Shown: positions 9,183-18,582, numbered from the stretch's first letter. The stretch is DNA of 64,000 bases from Acidipropionibacterium timonense (GCF_900605005.1 NZ_LR027558.1:2318395-2382394); one strand, 5' to 3'. Numbers and translations are program-made. The notes: generated from the letters alone by a model not told the origin.

Positions 9183-9249
9183 GGAAAATCCCCTGAGCGC
9201 GGCTTTCCTCCCCTGGCGGGGAACAGTCCTCCGCTCAGGGTGATTTCCC
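9183..9249. repeat. intergenic palindrome
   Basis: GGAAAATCCCCTGAGCG (9183-9199) and CGCTCAGGGTGATTTCC (from 9232) form a long imperfect inverted repeat between the FKBP and kinase genes. It may act as a terminator for the FKBP gene, or it may be a member of a dispersed palindromic family. Confidence 0.55.
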
Positions 9250-9259
9250 GACACCTGCC

Positions 9260-9898
9260 ATGACGGACCACCCCTGGCAACCCCCGGTCGTCGACCCGGC
9301 GACCGCGATCGAGGACGCCCGGACCCTCCCGACACGAGCCGGGGGCCGAGCGGTCATCGGACTGTGCGGCGAGCCGGGGGCCGGCAAGTCGACCCTGGCG
9401 GCCCTCCTGGCCCGCGAGGCCGGGGCGGTCGTCGTCCCCATGGACGGGTTCCACCTGGCCCAGGTCGAGCTGGAGCGCCTCGGCCGGGCCGGACGCAAGG
9501 GCGCCCCGGACACCTTCGACGCCTACGGTTTCGTCGCCCTGGTGCGACGCATCGTCACGGCCACCGACCCCGTCACCTACGCCCCGGCCTTCCACCGGGA
9601 CATCGAGGACTCCATCGCCGGGCAGATCCCGGTCGCCGCCGACGACCTCTTGGTCGTCATCGAGGGCAACTACCTCCTCCTCGACACCGAGCCGTGGTCC
9701 CAGCTCGCCGACCTGTTCACCCGGACGTGGTACGTCGAGGTCGACGAGCGGCTGCGCCTCGAGCGGCTCGTCTCCCGCCACGAGGCCTTCGGCAAGTCCC
9801 ATGAGGCCGCCGTCGCCTGGGCGAACGGGCCCGACGAGGCCAACGCCCGGCTCATCAGGCGGTGCCGCACCCGAGCCGACCTCGTCGTGCACCCCTGA
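9260..9898 (+). CDS. P-loop nucleoside/sugar kinase family protein
   Basis: A 212-aa cytoplasmic protein of the uridine kinase/phosphoribulokinase/pantothenate kinase superfamily. Walker A is GEPGAGKS (residues 37-44), followed by VVPMDGFHL, the substrate-Asp strand typical of this superfamily. VVIEGNYLLLD is a Walker-B-like strand and RLERLVSRH is a likely lid. The phosphate acceptor cannot be named from sequence. It stands alone between palindromic intergenic DNA and the hut operon. Confidence 0.75.
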   Translation: MTDHPWQPPVVDPATAIEDARTLPTRAGGRAVIGLCGEPGAGKSTLAALLAREAGAVVVPMDGFHLAQVELERLGRAGRKGAPDTFDAYGFVALVRRIVTATDPVTYAPAFHRDIEDSIAGQIPVAADDLLVVIEGNYLLLDTEPWSQLADLFTRTWYVEVDERLRLERLVSRHEAFGKSHEAAVAWANGPDEANARLIRRCRTRADLVVHP

Positions 9899-10026
9899 TC
9901 CAGGGCGACCCCACCCCCTTTCAGGCGACTCGACCATCCCCACAGATTCACCCGCCAGATCCGCACCACGCCGAAGGTTCTGCTGCCAATCACGGGACGA
10001 TCGACGAAACTCACAGGTTTGAGTCG

Positions 10027-10050
10027 GGAAGATTCCACGTAACCTCTTCC
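10027..10050. promoter_or_regulatory. possible operator upstream of the hut operon
   Basis: GGAAGA and TCTTCC form an interrupted palindrome 74 nt before the IclR-type start, and TAGATT at 10070-10075 could be a -10 box. It is a plausible binding site for the adjacent IclR regulator, on position alone. Confidence 0.28.
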
Positions 10051-10123
10051 CTTGCCGCCCAGCGACAGCTAGATTCTGCACATCGGCAAAGATGCCCAGA
10101 GACGCCACCGGGTGGGAGGACCC

Positions 10124-11140
10124 ATGACGACGACCCCTGCGGGCCAGACGACCCCGACGATCCGTTCCGTCGAGCGCGCGCTCGACCTTCTCGGGGTGGT
10201 GTGCGACCACCCCGGCATCACCCTCAGCGACGCCGCCCGGAAAGTCGATCTGGCCCCCTCGAGCGCGCTGCGCCTGCTGCGTACCCTCACCGAGACCGGA
10301 CACCTGTCGCGCAGCGCCGACGGGCTCTACGACGTCGGTCCCGAGCTCATCCGGATCGCCGGTCGAGTGCTCGCCGACAACTCCCTGCGCCGCATCTGCC
10401 GTCCGACGATGACGGCCCTGGCCGCCGAGGCCGGGGAGTCGGTCTACCTGTCGGTACGCCACCTCGACCGGGCCATGTACATCGCCCTCGCCACCGGGTC
10501 GCGGGCCATCCAGCACCGTTCCTGGGAGGGTCAGACCATTCCCCTGGAGACCAGCGCCTCCGGCGCGGCGCTCACCGGACGGATGGGCCGGGCCCGGTTC
10601 GCCGTCGTGGCCTCCGGCGTCGAGAAGGACGTCACCGCCATCGCCGCCCCCATCTGCCTGCACGGGGAGACGGTCGCCGCACTGAGCATGGTGGCCCCGT
10701 CGTACCGCCTCACCCCCGAGCTCATCAGCAAGTACGGAGCCCTCGTGGCGACGAAGGCCGCCGGTCTGTCGAAGATCCTCGGCGACAACCCGCCGCCACA
10801 GCAGCGTCGCAAGTCGTCCCGACGTCGCACGACGTCGGCCACCTCACCGGCCTCCCCGACCGAACCCGGCGACGACGCGGGTCGACGCACCACCGGGGCG
10901 CACTCCGTGTCCGGGCTGAACCGTGCCCCCGGCACCCAACCGCAGCCAGCACACCCCCAGGTGACCAGACTGCATCCCCTCCAGCCCGGCGCCGGTCAGC
11001 ACCCAACCGCTCAACTCGGGCACCTCCAGAGCGGTCCTGCCCCGGCCACGCAGGGCACCCGCAGCCTCGGGCGCTTCGTCCCGGCCCATCCAGCCGCCGT
11101 GCAGAACTGCCCCACCTACCTCGACAGGAGCGCGCAGTGA
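10124..11140 (+). CDS. IclR family regulator of the hut operon, with long C-terminal tail
   Basis: Probable regulator of histidine degradation, 338 aa. Residues about 10-75 form the winged helix-turn-helix (TIRSVERALDLLGVV, LSDAARKVDLAPSSALRLLRTL). An IclR effector domain follows to about residue 220. ATG 10124 follows GGGAGGA at the right distance. After the normal end of the family, a Pro/Gln/Ala/Arg-rich tail of more than 100 residues (from about NPPPQQRRKSSRRR) continues into the hutU start. The tail is low complexity and unlike family members. It overlaps hutU by 4 bp, so regulator and enzymes are co-transcribed. Confidence 0.85.
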   Translation: MTTTPAGQTTPTIRSVERALDLLGVVCDHPGITLSDAARKVDLAPSSALRLLRTLTETGHLSRSADGLYDVGPELIRIAGRVLADNSLRRICRPTMTALAAEAGESVYLSVRHLDRAMYIALATGSRAIQHRSWEGQTIPLETSASGAALTGRMGRARFAVVASGVEKDVTAIAAPICLHGETVAALSMVAPSYRLTPELISKYGALVATKAAGLSKILGDNPPPQQRRKSSRRRTTSATSPASPTEPGDDAGRRTTGAHSVSGLNRAPGTQPQPAHPQVTRLHPLQPGAGQHPTAQLGHLQSGPAPATQGTRSLGRFVPAHPAAVQNCPTYLDRSAQ

Positions 11141-13146
11141 CGACGAACGAGACGACTTCCCGGGCCATGCACATCACCCTGGACGCCGCATGGCCGGACG
11201 ACCCCGTCTTCGAGCCGGGTGTCCGGCGGGCCCCCTCCCGTGGGTTCCACCTCACCGACGAGCAGACCCGCACGGCCCTGCGCAACGCCCTGCGTTACCT
11301 GCCACCGGAGCTGCACGCCAAGGCCGCCCCCGAGTTCCTCGAGGAACTGCGCACCCTGGGGCGCATCTACGCCTACCGCTGGCGTCCGGCCGGGCGGCTC
11401 CATGGCAAGCCCATCGACGAGTACCGCGGCCGGTGCATCGAGGGCAGGGCCTTCCAGGTCCAGATCGACAACAACCTCGACTTCGACGTCGCCCTCTACC
11501 CGTATGAACTCGTCACCTACGGCGAGACCGGCTCGGTGTGCCAGAACTGGCTGCAGTACCGGCTCATCACGAAGTACCTCGAGCAACTCACCGAGGACAC
11601 CACGCTCGTCGTCATGAGTGGACACCCGCTCGGGCTCTTCCCCTCCCGGCCCGAGTCGCCGCGGGTCATCATCACGAACTCGCTCATGGTGGGGCGCTTC
11701 GACAACCCCAAGGACTGGGAGATCAGCGAGGAGCTCGGCGTCGCCAACTACGGCCAGATGACCGCCGGCGGCTGGATGTACATCGGCCCCCAGGGCATCG
11801 TCCACGGCACCTTCAACACCATCCTCAACGCCGGACGCCTGCGTCTGGGCATCCCCGCAGACGGTGACCTGTCCGGGGTGCTCTTCGTGTCCTCCGGTCT
11901 CGGCGGCATGTCCGGGGCCCAACCCAAGGCCGCCGAGATCGCCCACGCCGTCGGCGTCATCGCCGAGGTCGACATGTCGCGCATCCAGACCCGCCTCGAC
12001 CAGGGCTGGGTGGGCCATGTCTCCGACGACCTCGACGAGGTCTTCGCCCTGGCCGGCCAGCACATCGAGGCCCGGACGCCGGCGTCGATCGCCTACCACG
12101 GCAACATCGTCGACCTGCTCCAGTACGCCGTCGACCACGACATCTCCATCCCGCTGCTGTCGGACCAGACGAGCTGCCACGCCGCCTACGACGGCGGCTA
12201 CTGCCCGCAGGGGTTGAGCTTCGAGGAGCGCACCGAGCTGCTGGCCACCGACCGCCAGGAGTACGCCCGTCGCGTCGACCAGACCCTCGCCAAGCACTTC
12301 GAGCTCATCTCGACCCTCGTCGACCGCGGCACGTACTTCTTCGACTACGGCAACAACTTCATGAACGCCGTCTTCGAGTCGGGGGTCACCCGGATCGCCA
12401 AGGGCGGGGACAACCGCAACGGCTTCATCTGGCCCTCCTACGTCGAGGACATCATGGGCCCCGAGCTCTTCGACTACGGCTACGGGCCGTTCCGCTGGGT
12501 GTGCCTGTCGGGCCGCCACGAGGACCTCATCGCCACCGACCACGCGGCCATGAGCTGCATCGACCCCGACCGGCGCGGGCAGGACCGCGACAACTGGATC
12601 TGGATCCGCGACGCCGAGGCCAATGACCTGGTCGTCGGCACCCAGGCGCGCATCCTCTACCAGGACGCCCAGGGCCGCATGGACATCGCCCTCAAGTTCA
12701 ATGAGATGGTGCGCCGGGGCCAGATCGGGCCGGTCATGCTCGGCCGCGACCACCACGACGTCTCGGGCACCGACTCGCCCTTCCGCGAGACCGCGAACAT
12801 CAAGGACGGCTCCAACGTCATGGCCGACATGGCGACCCAGTGCTTCGCTGGCAATGCCGCTCGCGGCATGAGCCTGGTCACGCTCCACAACGGCGGCGGC
12901 ACGGGCATCGGCAACGCCGTCAACGGCGGGTTCGGGCTGGTCCTCGACGGCTCCGAGAGGGTCGACGCCGTCATCCGCAGCTCCCTGCTGTGGGACGTCA
13001 TGTGTGGTGTGGCGCGGCGCGGCTGGGCCCGCAACGACCATTCCATCGAGACGGCCACCCAGTTCAACCTCGAGCACCCGGAGGCCCAGATCACCCTGCC
13101 CTTCCTCGTCGAGGACACCCTCATCGACGGGCTGGTGACGCCGTGA
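11137..13146 (+). CDS. hutU: urocanate hydratase (urocanase)
   Basis: Second step of histidine degradation: NAD-dependent hydration of urocanate to imidazolone propionate. At 669 aa it belongs to the longer urocanase form. Recognisable signatures are GQMTAGGWMYIGPQGIVHGT, SSGLGGMSGAQPKAAEI (NAD-binding region), LSDQTSCHAAYDGGYCPQG and HNGGGTGIGNAVNGGFG near the C-terminus. GTG 11137 is chosen because AGGAG ends 6 nt upstream; the open frame extending further 5' overlaps the IclR gene. Downstream coupling is by GTGA overlap. Confidence 0.95.
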   Translation: MTTNETTSRAMHITLDAAWPDDPVFEPGVRRAPSRGFHLTDEQTRTALRNALRYLPPELHAKAAPEFLEELRTLGRIYAYRWRPAGRLHGKPIDEYRGRCIEGRAFQVQIDNNLDFDVALYPYELVTYGETGSVCQNWLQYRLITKYLEQLTEDTTLVVMSGHPLGLFPSRPESPRVIITNSLMVGRFDNPKDWEISEELGVANYGQMTAGGWMYIGPQGIVHGTFNTILNAGRLRLGIPADGDLSGVLFVSSGLGGMSGAQPKAAEIAHAVGVIAEVDMSRIQTRLDQGWVGHVSDDLDEVFALAGQHIEARTPASIAYHGNIVDLLQYAVDHDISIPLLSDQTSCHAAYDGGYCPQGLSFEERTELLATDRQEYARRVDQTLAKHFELISTLVDRGTYFFDYGNNFMNAVFESGVTRIAKGGDNRNGFIWPSYVEDIMGPELFDYGYGPFRWVCLSGRHEDLIATDHAAMSCIDPDRRGQDRDNWIWIRDAEANDLVVGTQARILYQDAQGRMDIALKFNEMVRRGQIGPVMLGRDHHDVSGTDSPFRETANIKDGSNVMADMATQCFAGNAARGMSLVTLHNGGGTGIGNAVNGGFGLVLDGSERVDAVIRSSLLWDVMCGVARRGWARNDHSIETATQFNLEHPEAQITLPFLVEDTLIDGLVTP

Positions 13147-14375
13147 GCCTCGACGTCGTCGAGCTGCTGGGTCGCATCGAGTCGGTCGGACGGGCCGAGG
13201 ACGGGTCCTACTGGAGGTTCTCCCTCACCGACGTCGACGCCGTCCTACGGCAGTGGTTCACCGATGTGGCCCACTCGCTCGGGCTGACGGTCGAGTCCGA
13301 TCCCAACGCGAACCTCGTCGCCTGGTGGGACGGGGCGGACGGGGACGAGTCGCCCGGGGCCAGCAGGGCCGGGGCGGTCCTCACTGGCTCCCACGTCGAC
13401 TCCGTCCCCGGCGGCGGCGCCCTCGACGGGCCGCTCGGCGTCGCCTCCTCGCTGGCCGCCGTGTCGCGGCTCATCGAGGCCGGGGTGCGCCCGTCGCGGC
13501 CGGTCGGCGTCGTCCTGTGGACCGACGAGGAGGGTTCACGGTTCGACATGCCCTGTCTGGGGTCCCGACTGGCCTGCGGCGACCTCGCCCCTGACAAGGC
13601 CAGGAACCTGCCCTGCCGGGACGGGGGCACGCTGGCCGAGGCGTGGACCGCCGCCGGGCTCGACCCGGCTGCCCTGGGCCCGACCACCTGGGCCCTGGAC
13701 GCCGCCTGCCTCGTCGAGCTGCACGTCGAGCAGGGCCGGGCCCTGGCCGACGGACCGCACCCGGTGGCCGTGGCGACGGCGGTGCGTCCGCACACGCGGA
13801 TGCGGGTCGACGTCGTCGGCCGACCGGATCATGCCGGAACGACCCTCATGCCGCACCGTCAGGACCCCGTCGTCGCGACCGCCGCCATGGTCCTGGCCGC
13901 CCGCCGGGCGGCCCTCGAGTCGCCCGACCCCATGGCCACCGCCACCGTCGGACGCACCCACATCGCCCCCGGCGGCACCAACGTCATCGCCGGCCAGGAC
14001 ACCTCCTGGCTCGACTGCCGCGCCGAGACCGAGGACGGCGTCCGTGAGGTGCTCGAGCGCATCGAGGAGGAGTCCGTCCGGGCTGGGAGGGCCGAGGGCT
14101 GCCAGGTGACGTGGACCCGCGAGTCGTGGACCCCGCGCGTCGAGTTCGACGCCGACCTGTCCGAACTCATGGTGCGGGTCCTCGGCGACGTCCCCCGACT
14201 GTCGACAGGCGCCGGGCACGACGCCGCCGTCATGGCCGCTCACGTCCCGGCGGCGATGCTCTTCGTCCGCAACCCCACCGGGGCCTCGCACACCCCGGCC
14301 GAGACCGCCAGTGACGCCGACTGCCGGGCCGGCGTCGACGCCCTCACCGCCGTCCTCGAGGAGCTCGTCCGATGA
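13143..14375 (+). CDS. M20-type Zn hydrolase; likely N-formylglutamate deformylase role
   Basis: A 410-aa member of the allantoate amidohydrolase/N-carbamoyl-amino-acid hydrolase branch of the M20 family. Metal ligands are visible in LTGSHVDSVPGGGALDG (His/Asp), WTDEEGSRF (Glu-Glu) and VELHVEQGR. The position between hutU and hutF, with 4-bp overlaps on both sides, and the absence of any hutG in this cluster indicate that it removes the formyl group from N-formylglutamate made by HutF. That role is inferred from context; actinobacterial hut clusters commonly contain such a gene. GTG start. Confidence 0.85.
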   Translation: MSLDVVELLGRIESVGRAEDGSYWRFSLTDVDAVLRQWFTDVAHSLGLTVESDPNANLVAWWDGADGDESPGASRAGAVLTGSHVDSVPGGGALDGPLGVASSLAAVSRLIEAGVRPSRPVGVVLWTDEEGSRFDMPCLGSRLACGDLAPDKARNLPCRDGGTLAEAWTAAGLDPAALGPTTWALDAACLVELHVEQGRALADGPHPVAVATAVRPHTRMRVDVVGRPDHAGTTLMPHRQDPVVATAAMVLAARRAALESPDPMATATVGRTHIAPGGTNVIAGQDTSWLDCRAETEDGVREVLERIEEESVRAGRAEGCQVTWTRESWTPRVEFDADLSELMVRVLGDVPRLSTGAGHDAAVMAAHVPAAMLFVRNPTGASHTPAETASDADCRAGVDALTAVLEELVR

Positions 14376-15715
14376 TCCTGTGCCGTACCGCCCTGGTCGA
14401 CGGGCAGTTCGTCGACGACGTCGCCGTCGGCGTCGACGACCGTGGCTTCATCAGCGAGATCCTCACCGGTGAACCGATCACCACCGCCTACGACGTCGAC
14501 GGAGTCGTCGTGCCGGGGTTCGTCAACACCCACTCGCACCTCTTCCACCGGGCACTGCGCGGGGCCGGGGAGGGCGAGGACTTCTGGAGCTGGCGCACCG
14601 AGATGTACCGGCTGGCCGGCCGGCTCGACCCCGACGGGTACCACCGGCTCGCCATCGGCGTCTTCGGCGAGATGCTCGACGCCGGCTACACGAGCGTCGG
14701 CGAGTTCCACTACGTCCACCACCGACCGGACGGTCGGCCCTACCCCGGGCACGAGATGGAACTGGCGGTGGCTTGGGCCGCCATCGAGGCCGGCATCCGG
14801 CTCACCCTGCTCGACACCTGCTATCTGCACGCCGGGTTCGGTGCGCCGCTGGAACCGGCCCAGGTGAGGTTCGGGGACGGCTCGGCCGAGGGCTGGGTCG
14901 ACCGCTGGCACCGGCTGGCCGACGCCCTGCCGCGCTCCCCGTTGGTGAGCCTGGGAGCGGCGGTGCACAGCGTTCGCGCGGTGAGTCCCGAGGAGATGGA
15001 CGCCGCCGTCGACGGGCTGCCCGATGACGTCCCCCTGCACGTCCACCTGTCGGAGCAGCCGGCCGAGAACCGGGCCTGCCAGCAGGCCACCGGGTTGACG
15101 CCGACCGCGGTGCTCGAACGGGCCGGGGTGCTGTCGCCACGCACCACCGCCGTCCACGCCACGCACCTCACCGACGACGACATCGACGCCCTGGCGGCCT
15201 CGCGGACGACGGTGTCGCTGTGCCCCACGACCGAGGCCGACCTGGGCGACGGCATCGCCCGCGTCGCCGACCTCCTCGACGCCGGCGTGGCGCTGTGCAT
15301 CGGGACCGACGAGGACGTCGTCACCGACCCCTTCGCCGAGCTGCGGCTGCTGGAGTCCGGGGCGCGGTTGATCGGTGGGCGGCGCGGGGTCGTGCCGAGC
15401 GAGGAGCTGTGGGCGATCGGTTCGCGGGTGAGCTCCCTGCTGCCCGGGGTCGGCCGCGCCGAGCGGGCCGGGCTCCGGGTGGGCGACCCGGCCGACATGG
15501 TCGCGGTGAGTCCGAGGTCGTCGCGTCTGGCCGGGGTGCCGCCGCAGCGGTGGCCGCTCGTGGCGTCGGCAGCGGACGTCACCGCCACCATCGTCGGCGG
15601 GCGAGTCGTGCCGGGAGGGTCCACGAGGCGGCTCGTGGCGGCGCTGGACGAGCTGCGCGGGCTGCCTGCCGAGCTGCGCGGGGAGCACCCCGAGCTGCGC
15701 GGGGACGGCCGATGA
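14372..15715 (+). CDS. hutF: formimidoylglutamate deiminase
   Basis: A 447-aa amidohydrolase-superfamily enzyme converting N-formimino-glutamate to N-formylglutamate plus ammonia. The metal site is built from FVNTHSHLFHRAL (HxH), HVHLSEQPAEN, VHATHLTDDDI and IGTDEDVVTDP (final Asp). The HVHLSEQ and ALRG signatures separate HutF from HutI and guanine deaminase. The start overlaps the preceding gene as ATGA. The C-terminus carries a short Glu-Leu-Arg-Gly repeat (LRGLPAELRGEHPELRGDG) of no known function. Confidence 0.92.
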   Translation: MILCRTALVDGQFVDDVAVGVDDRGFISEILTGEPITTAYDVDGVVVPGFVNTHSHLFHRALRGAGEGEDFWSWRTEMYRLAGRLDPDGYHRLAIGVFGEMLDAGYTSVGEFHYVHHRPDGRPYPGHEMELAVAWAAIEAGIRLTLLDTCYLHAGFGAPLEPAQVRFGDGSAEGWVDRWHRLADALPRSPLVSLGAAVHSVRAVSPEEMDAAVDGLPDDVPLHVHLSEQPAENRACQQATGLTPTAVLERAGVLSPRTTAVHATHLTDDDIDALAASRTTVSLCPTTEADLGDGIARVADLLDAGVALCIGTDEDVVTDPFAELRLLESGARLIGGRRGVVPSEELWAIGSRVSSLLPGVGRAERAGLRVGDPADMVAVSPRSSRLAGVPPQRWPLVASAADVTATIVGGRVVPGGSTRRLVAALDELRGLPAELRGEHPELRGDGR

Positions 15716-16941
15716 GCACCCTCGTCACCGGCATCGGACTCCTCGTCACCAACGACCCGGATCAGTGGGGCCACGAGTCCCCGCTGCCGGACGCCGACAC
15801 GAGGTCCGCCGACCGGCTCGGGCAGATCCGCGACGCCGCCGTCGTCCTCGACGGGGACCGGATCTCCTGGATCGGCCGGGCGACCGCCGCCCCGGCGGCC
15901 GACGACGCCGTCGACCTGGGCGGGGCTGCCGTCATCCCCGGGTTCGTCGACTCCCACACCCATCCGGTCTTCGCCGGCGAGCGCAGCGACGAGTTCGATG
16001 CCCGTCTCACCGGGCAGCGCTACGACGGGGGAGGAATCCGGCGCACCATGGCCGCCACCCGGGCGGGCTCCGACGACCACCTGGGCGCCATGGTCGACGG
16101 GCTGCTGGCCGAGATGACCCGGCAGGGCACCACCTGCGTCGAGGGCAAGACCGGCTACGGGCTCGATCTCGCCACCGAGACACGATCGGCCAGGGTGCTG
16201 GCCGGGCGGGTCGACGAGGTGACCTTCCTCGGCGCCCACGTTGTCCCCCCGGAGTATGCCGCACGCCCCGACGACTACGTCGACCTCGTCCGCGGACCCA
16301 TGCTCGAGGCCGTCCGCGAGGACGTCTCGTGGATCGACGTCTTCTGCGAGCAGGGCGCCTTCGACACCGACCAGACCCTGGCGATCCTCGCCGCCGGGCG
16401 CGACGCCGGCCTCGGCCTGCGGCTCCACGCCGCCCAGCTGCACCCGACCTCCGTCATCGCCCCGGCCGTCGAGATGGGGGTGGCCGCCATCGACCACTGC
16501 ACCTTCCTGTCCGACGCCGACGTCGAGGCCATCGCCGGGTCGAGCACGGTCGCGACCCTGCTGCCGGCCGCCGAGTTCAGCACCCTCCAGCCCTACCCGG
16601 ACGCCTCCCGACTGCTCGCGGCAGGGGCGACGGTGGCCCTGGCCACCGACTGCAACCCGGGCACGGCGTTCACCTCGTCGATGCCCTTCTGCCTGGCCAT
16701 CGCCGTACGCGAGATGGGCATGACCCCGGCCCAGGCCCTGTGGTCGGCGACCGCCGGCGGGGCCGCCGCGCTGCGCCGCGACGACGTCGGCGTCGTCCGG
16801 GTCGGGGCGCGGGCCGACCTCCTCGCCCTGGCCGCGCCGAGCTGGCTGCACCTGTTCTATCGACCCGGGGTGCCGCTCGTCTCGCACGTGTGGCACCGCG
16901 GCGTCCACCACGACCTGTCCGTCCCCTCCCTCACGTTCTGA
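15712..16941 (+). CDS. hutI: imidazolonepropionase
   Basis: A 409-aa metal-dependent amidohydrolase opening the imidazolone propionate ring to formiminoglutamate. Landmarks are VIPGFVDSHTHPVFAGERSDEF (HxH metal site and substrate loop), EGKTGYGLDL, RLHAAQLHP, AIDHCTFLSD and LATDCNPGTAFTSSMPF. It functions between HutU and HutF although it is encoded after HutF. ATG 15712 overlaps the hutF stop by 4 bp. The frame upstream belongs to the antisense shadow of hutF. Confidence 0.95.
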   Translation: MSTLVTGIGLLVTNDPDQWGHESPLPDADTRSADRLGQIRDAAVVLDGDRISWIGRATAAPAADDAVDLGGAAVIPGFVDSHTHPVFAGERSDEFDARLTGQRYDGGGIRRTMAATRAGSDDHLGAMVDGLLAEMTRQGTTCVEGKTGYGLDLATETRSARVLAGRVDEVTFLGAHVVPPEYAARPDDYVDLVRGPMLEAVREDVSWIDVFCEQGAFDTDQTLAILAAGRDAGLGLRLHAAQLHPTSVIAPAVEMGVAAIDHCTFLSDADVEAIAGSSTVATLLPAAEFSTLQPYPDASRLLAAGATVALATDCNPGTAFTSSMPFCLAIAVREMGMTPAQALWSATAGGAAALRRDDVGVVRVGARADLLALAAPSWLHLFYRPGVPLVSHVWHRGVHHDLSVPSLTF

Positions 16942-16966
16942 CCGAATCCCCTGGATTGGAGCCCCC

Positions 16967-18493
16967 ATGACCGTCCGCATCGGCACCCCGCTCACCTTCG
17001 ACGACGTCGTCGCCGTCGCCCGTCACGACGAGCCGGTCGAGGTGACCGCCGAGGCCCTGGCCGCCGTCGACCGCGCCGCCCGGCACATCGAGGACCTGGC
17101 CGACGACGTCGTCCCCCACTACGGCATCAGCACCGGATTCGGCGCCCTCGCCTCCAAGCGGGTGCCGAGGGAACAGCGGGTCGCCCTGCAGCACTCGCTC
17201 ATCCGCTCACACGCCGCCAGCACCGGAGCCGAGGTGGAGCGCGAGGTCATCCGGGCGATGATGCTGCTGCGCCTCAAGACCATGGCCTCGGGCCACACCG
17301 GCGTGCGCCGCGAGGTCGTCCTCGGCTATGGCGCCATGCTCAATGCCGGCATCACCCCGATCGTCGGCGAGTACGGGTCGCTCGGCTGCTCCGGCGACCT
17401 GGCCCCGCTCGCCCACGCCGCCCTCGCCCTCACCGGCGAGGGGGTCGTCCGCGACCGGGCCGGGCAACGGATGGACGCCGCCGCGGCCCTGGCTGCGGCC
17501 GGACTGGAGCCCCTCACGCTGCGCGAGAAGGAGGGCCTGGCGCTCATCAACGGCACCGACGGGATGCTCGGCCAGCTCATCCTCGCCCTGGCCGACCTCC
17601 ACGTCCTCGTGACGACCGCCGACCTCACCGCGGCCATGACCGTCCAGGCCCTGTGCGGGATCGCCGCCGTCTTCGCCCCCGACCTGCAGCAGCTGCGCCC
17701 GCACGCCGGGCAGGCGGCATCGGCGGCGAACATCCTGGCCCTGCTGGCCGGGTCCCCGCTCATCCAGGCCGGCAAGGACGAAGCCCACAAGAGGGTCCAG
17801 GACGCGTACTCGTTGCGCTGCGCGCCCCAGGTGCACGGGGCGGTGCGCGACACCATGACGCACGCCGAGCACGTCGCCGGGGTCGAGCTCGTCTCGGCCG
17901 TCGACAACCCGGCGGTGACCGATGACCTGCGGGTGGAGTCGAACGGCAACTTCCACGGGGCCCCGGTGGCCTACGTCCTCGACTTCCTGGCCATCGCGGT
18001 GGCCGACCTGGCCTCGATGAGCGAGCGGCGGACCGATCGGATGCTCGACCCGGCGCGCAGCCGCGGGCTCAACGCCTTCCTCGCCGATGACCCCGGGGTC
18101 GATTCGGGCTACATGATCGCCCAGTACACCCAGGCCGGGATCGTCTCGGAGCTCAAGCGCCTGGCCGTGCCGGCCTCGGTCGACTCGATCCCCACCTCGG
18201 CCATGCAGGAGGACCACGTCTCGATGGGCTGGTCGGCCGCCCGCAAGCTGCGTCGCGCCGTCGACGGCCTGGGCAAGGTGCTCGGCATCGAGGCGCTCAC
18301 GGCCGCCCGGGCCATCGACCTGCGCGGTCTGGGTGCCTCCGCCCCGGTCAACGAGGTCATCGCCCTCATGCGTGGCACCCTTCCGGCGCCGGGCCCGGAC
18401 CGTTTCCTGGCCCCTGACATCGCCGAGGTCGACCGGCTCGTCGCCACCGGGGCCCTCGTCGAGGCCGCACGCGGGAGGGTCGAGCTGGGCTGA
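16967..18493 (+). CDS. hutH: histidine ammonia-lyase (histidase)
   Basis: First enzyme of the pathway: deaminates L-histidine to urocanate. 508 aa, normal length. The self-made MIO electrophile derives from GSLGCSGDLAPLAH, here Cys141-Ser142-Gly143 instead of the more common Ala-Ser-Gly; the cyclising Ser and Gly are intact. VDNPAVTDD and the C-terminal SAMQEDHVSMG signature are also present. It follows hutI by 25 bp with TTGGAG upstream, as last gene of the operon. Confidence 0.95.
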   Translation: MTVRIGTPLTFDDVVAVARHDEPVEVTAEALAAVDRAARHIEDLADDVVPHYGISTGFGALASKRVPREQRVALQHSLIRSHAASTGAEVEREVIRAMMLLRLKTMASGHTGVRREVVLGYGAMLNAGITPIVGEYGSLGCSGDLAPLAHAALALTGEGVVRDRAGQRMDAAAALAAAGLEPLTLREKEGLALINGTDGMLGQLILALADLHVLVTTADLTAAMTVQALCGIAAVFAPDLQQLRPHAGQAASAANILALLAGSPLIQAGKDEAHKRVQDAYSLRCAPQVHGAVRDTMTHAEHVAGVELVSAVDNPAVTDDLRVESNGNFHGAPVAYVLDFLAIAVADLASMSERRTDRMLDPARSRGLNAFLADDPGVDSGYMIAQYTQAGIVSELKRLAVPASVDSIPTSAMQEDHVSMGWSAARKLRRAVDGLGKVLGIEALTAARAIDLRGLGASAPVNEVIALMRGTLPAPGPDRFLAPDIAEVDRLVATGALVEAARGRVELG

Positions 18494-18504
18494 TCGGGCA
18501 GGCA

Positions 18505-18582
18505 CCGCCACGATTCCCCGCGCAACCCGACGTGCGGCCCCCGAACCGGCCGTGAGGGAGGTTGCGCGGGGAATCGTGGCGG
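18505..18582. repeat. REP-like palindrome, copy 1
   Basis: Perfect 22-bp inverted arms (18505-18526 beginning CCGCCACGATTCCCC; 18561-18582 ending GGAATCGTGGCGG) around a 34-nt spacer, between hutH and the exonuclease gene. Related copies lie at 54406-54484 and 56515-56593, all outside genes. Confidence 0.8.

Noticed and set aside
9862-11136. 5' extension of hutU by more than 400 codons
   Set aside because: It is an out-of-frame reading of the IclR gene; the real start has a ribosome site at 11126-11130.
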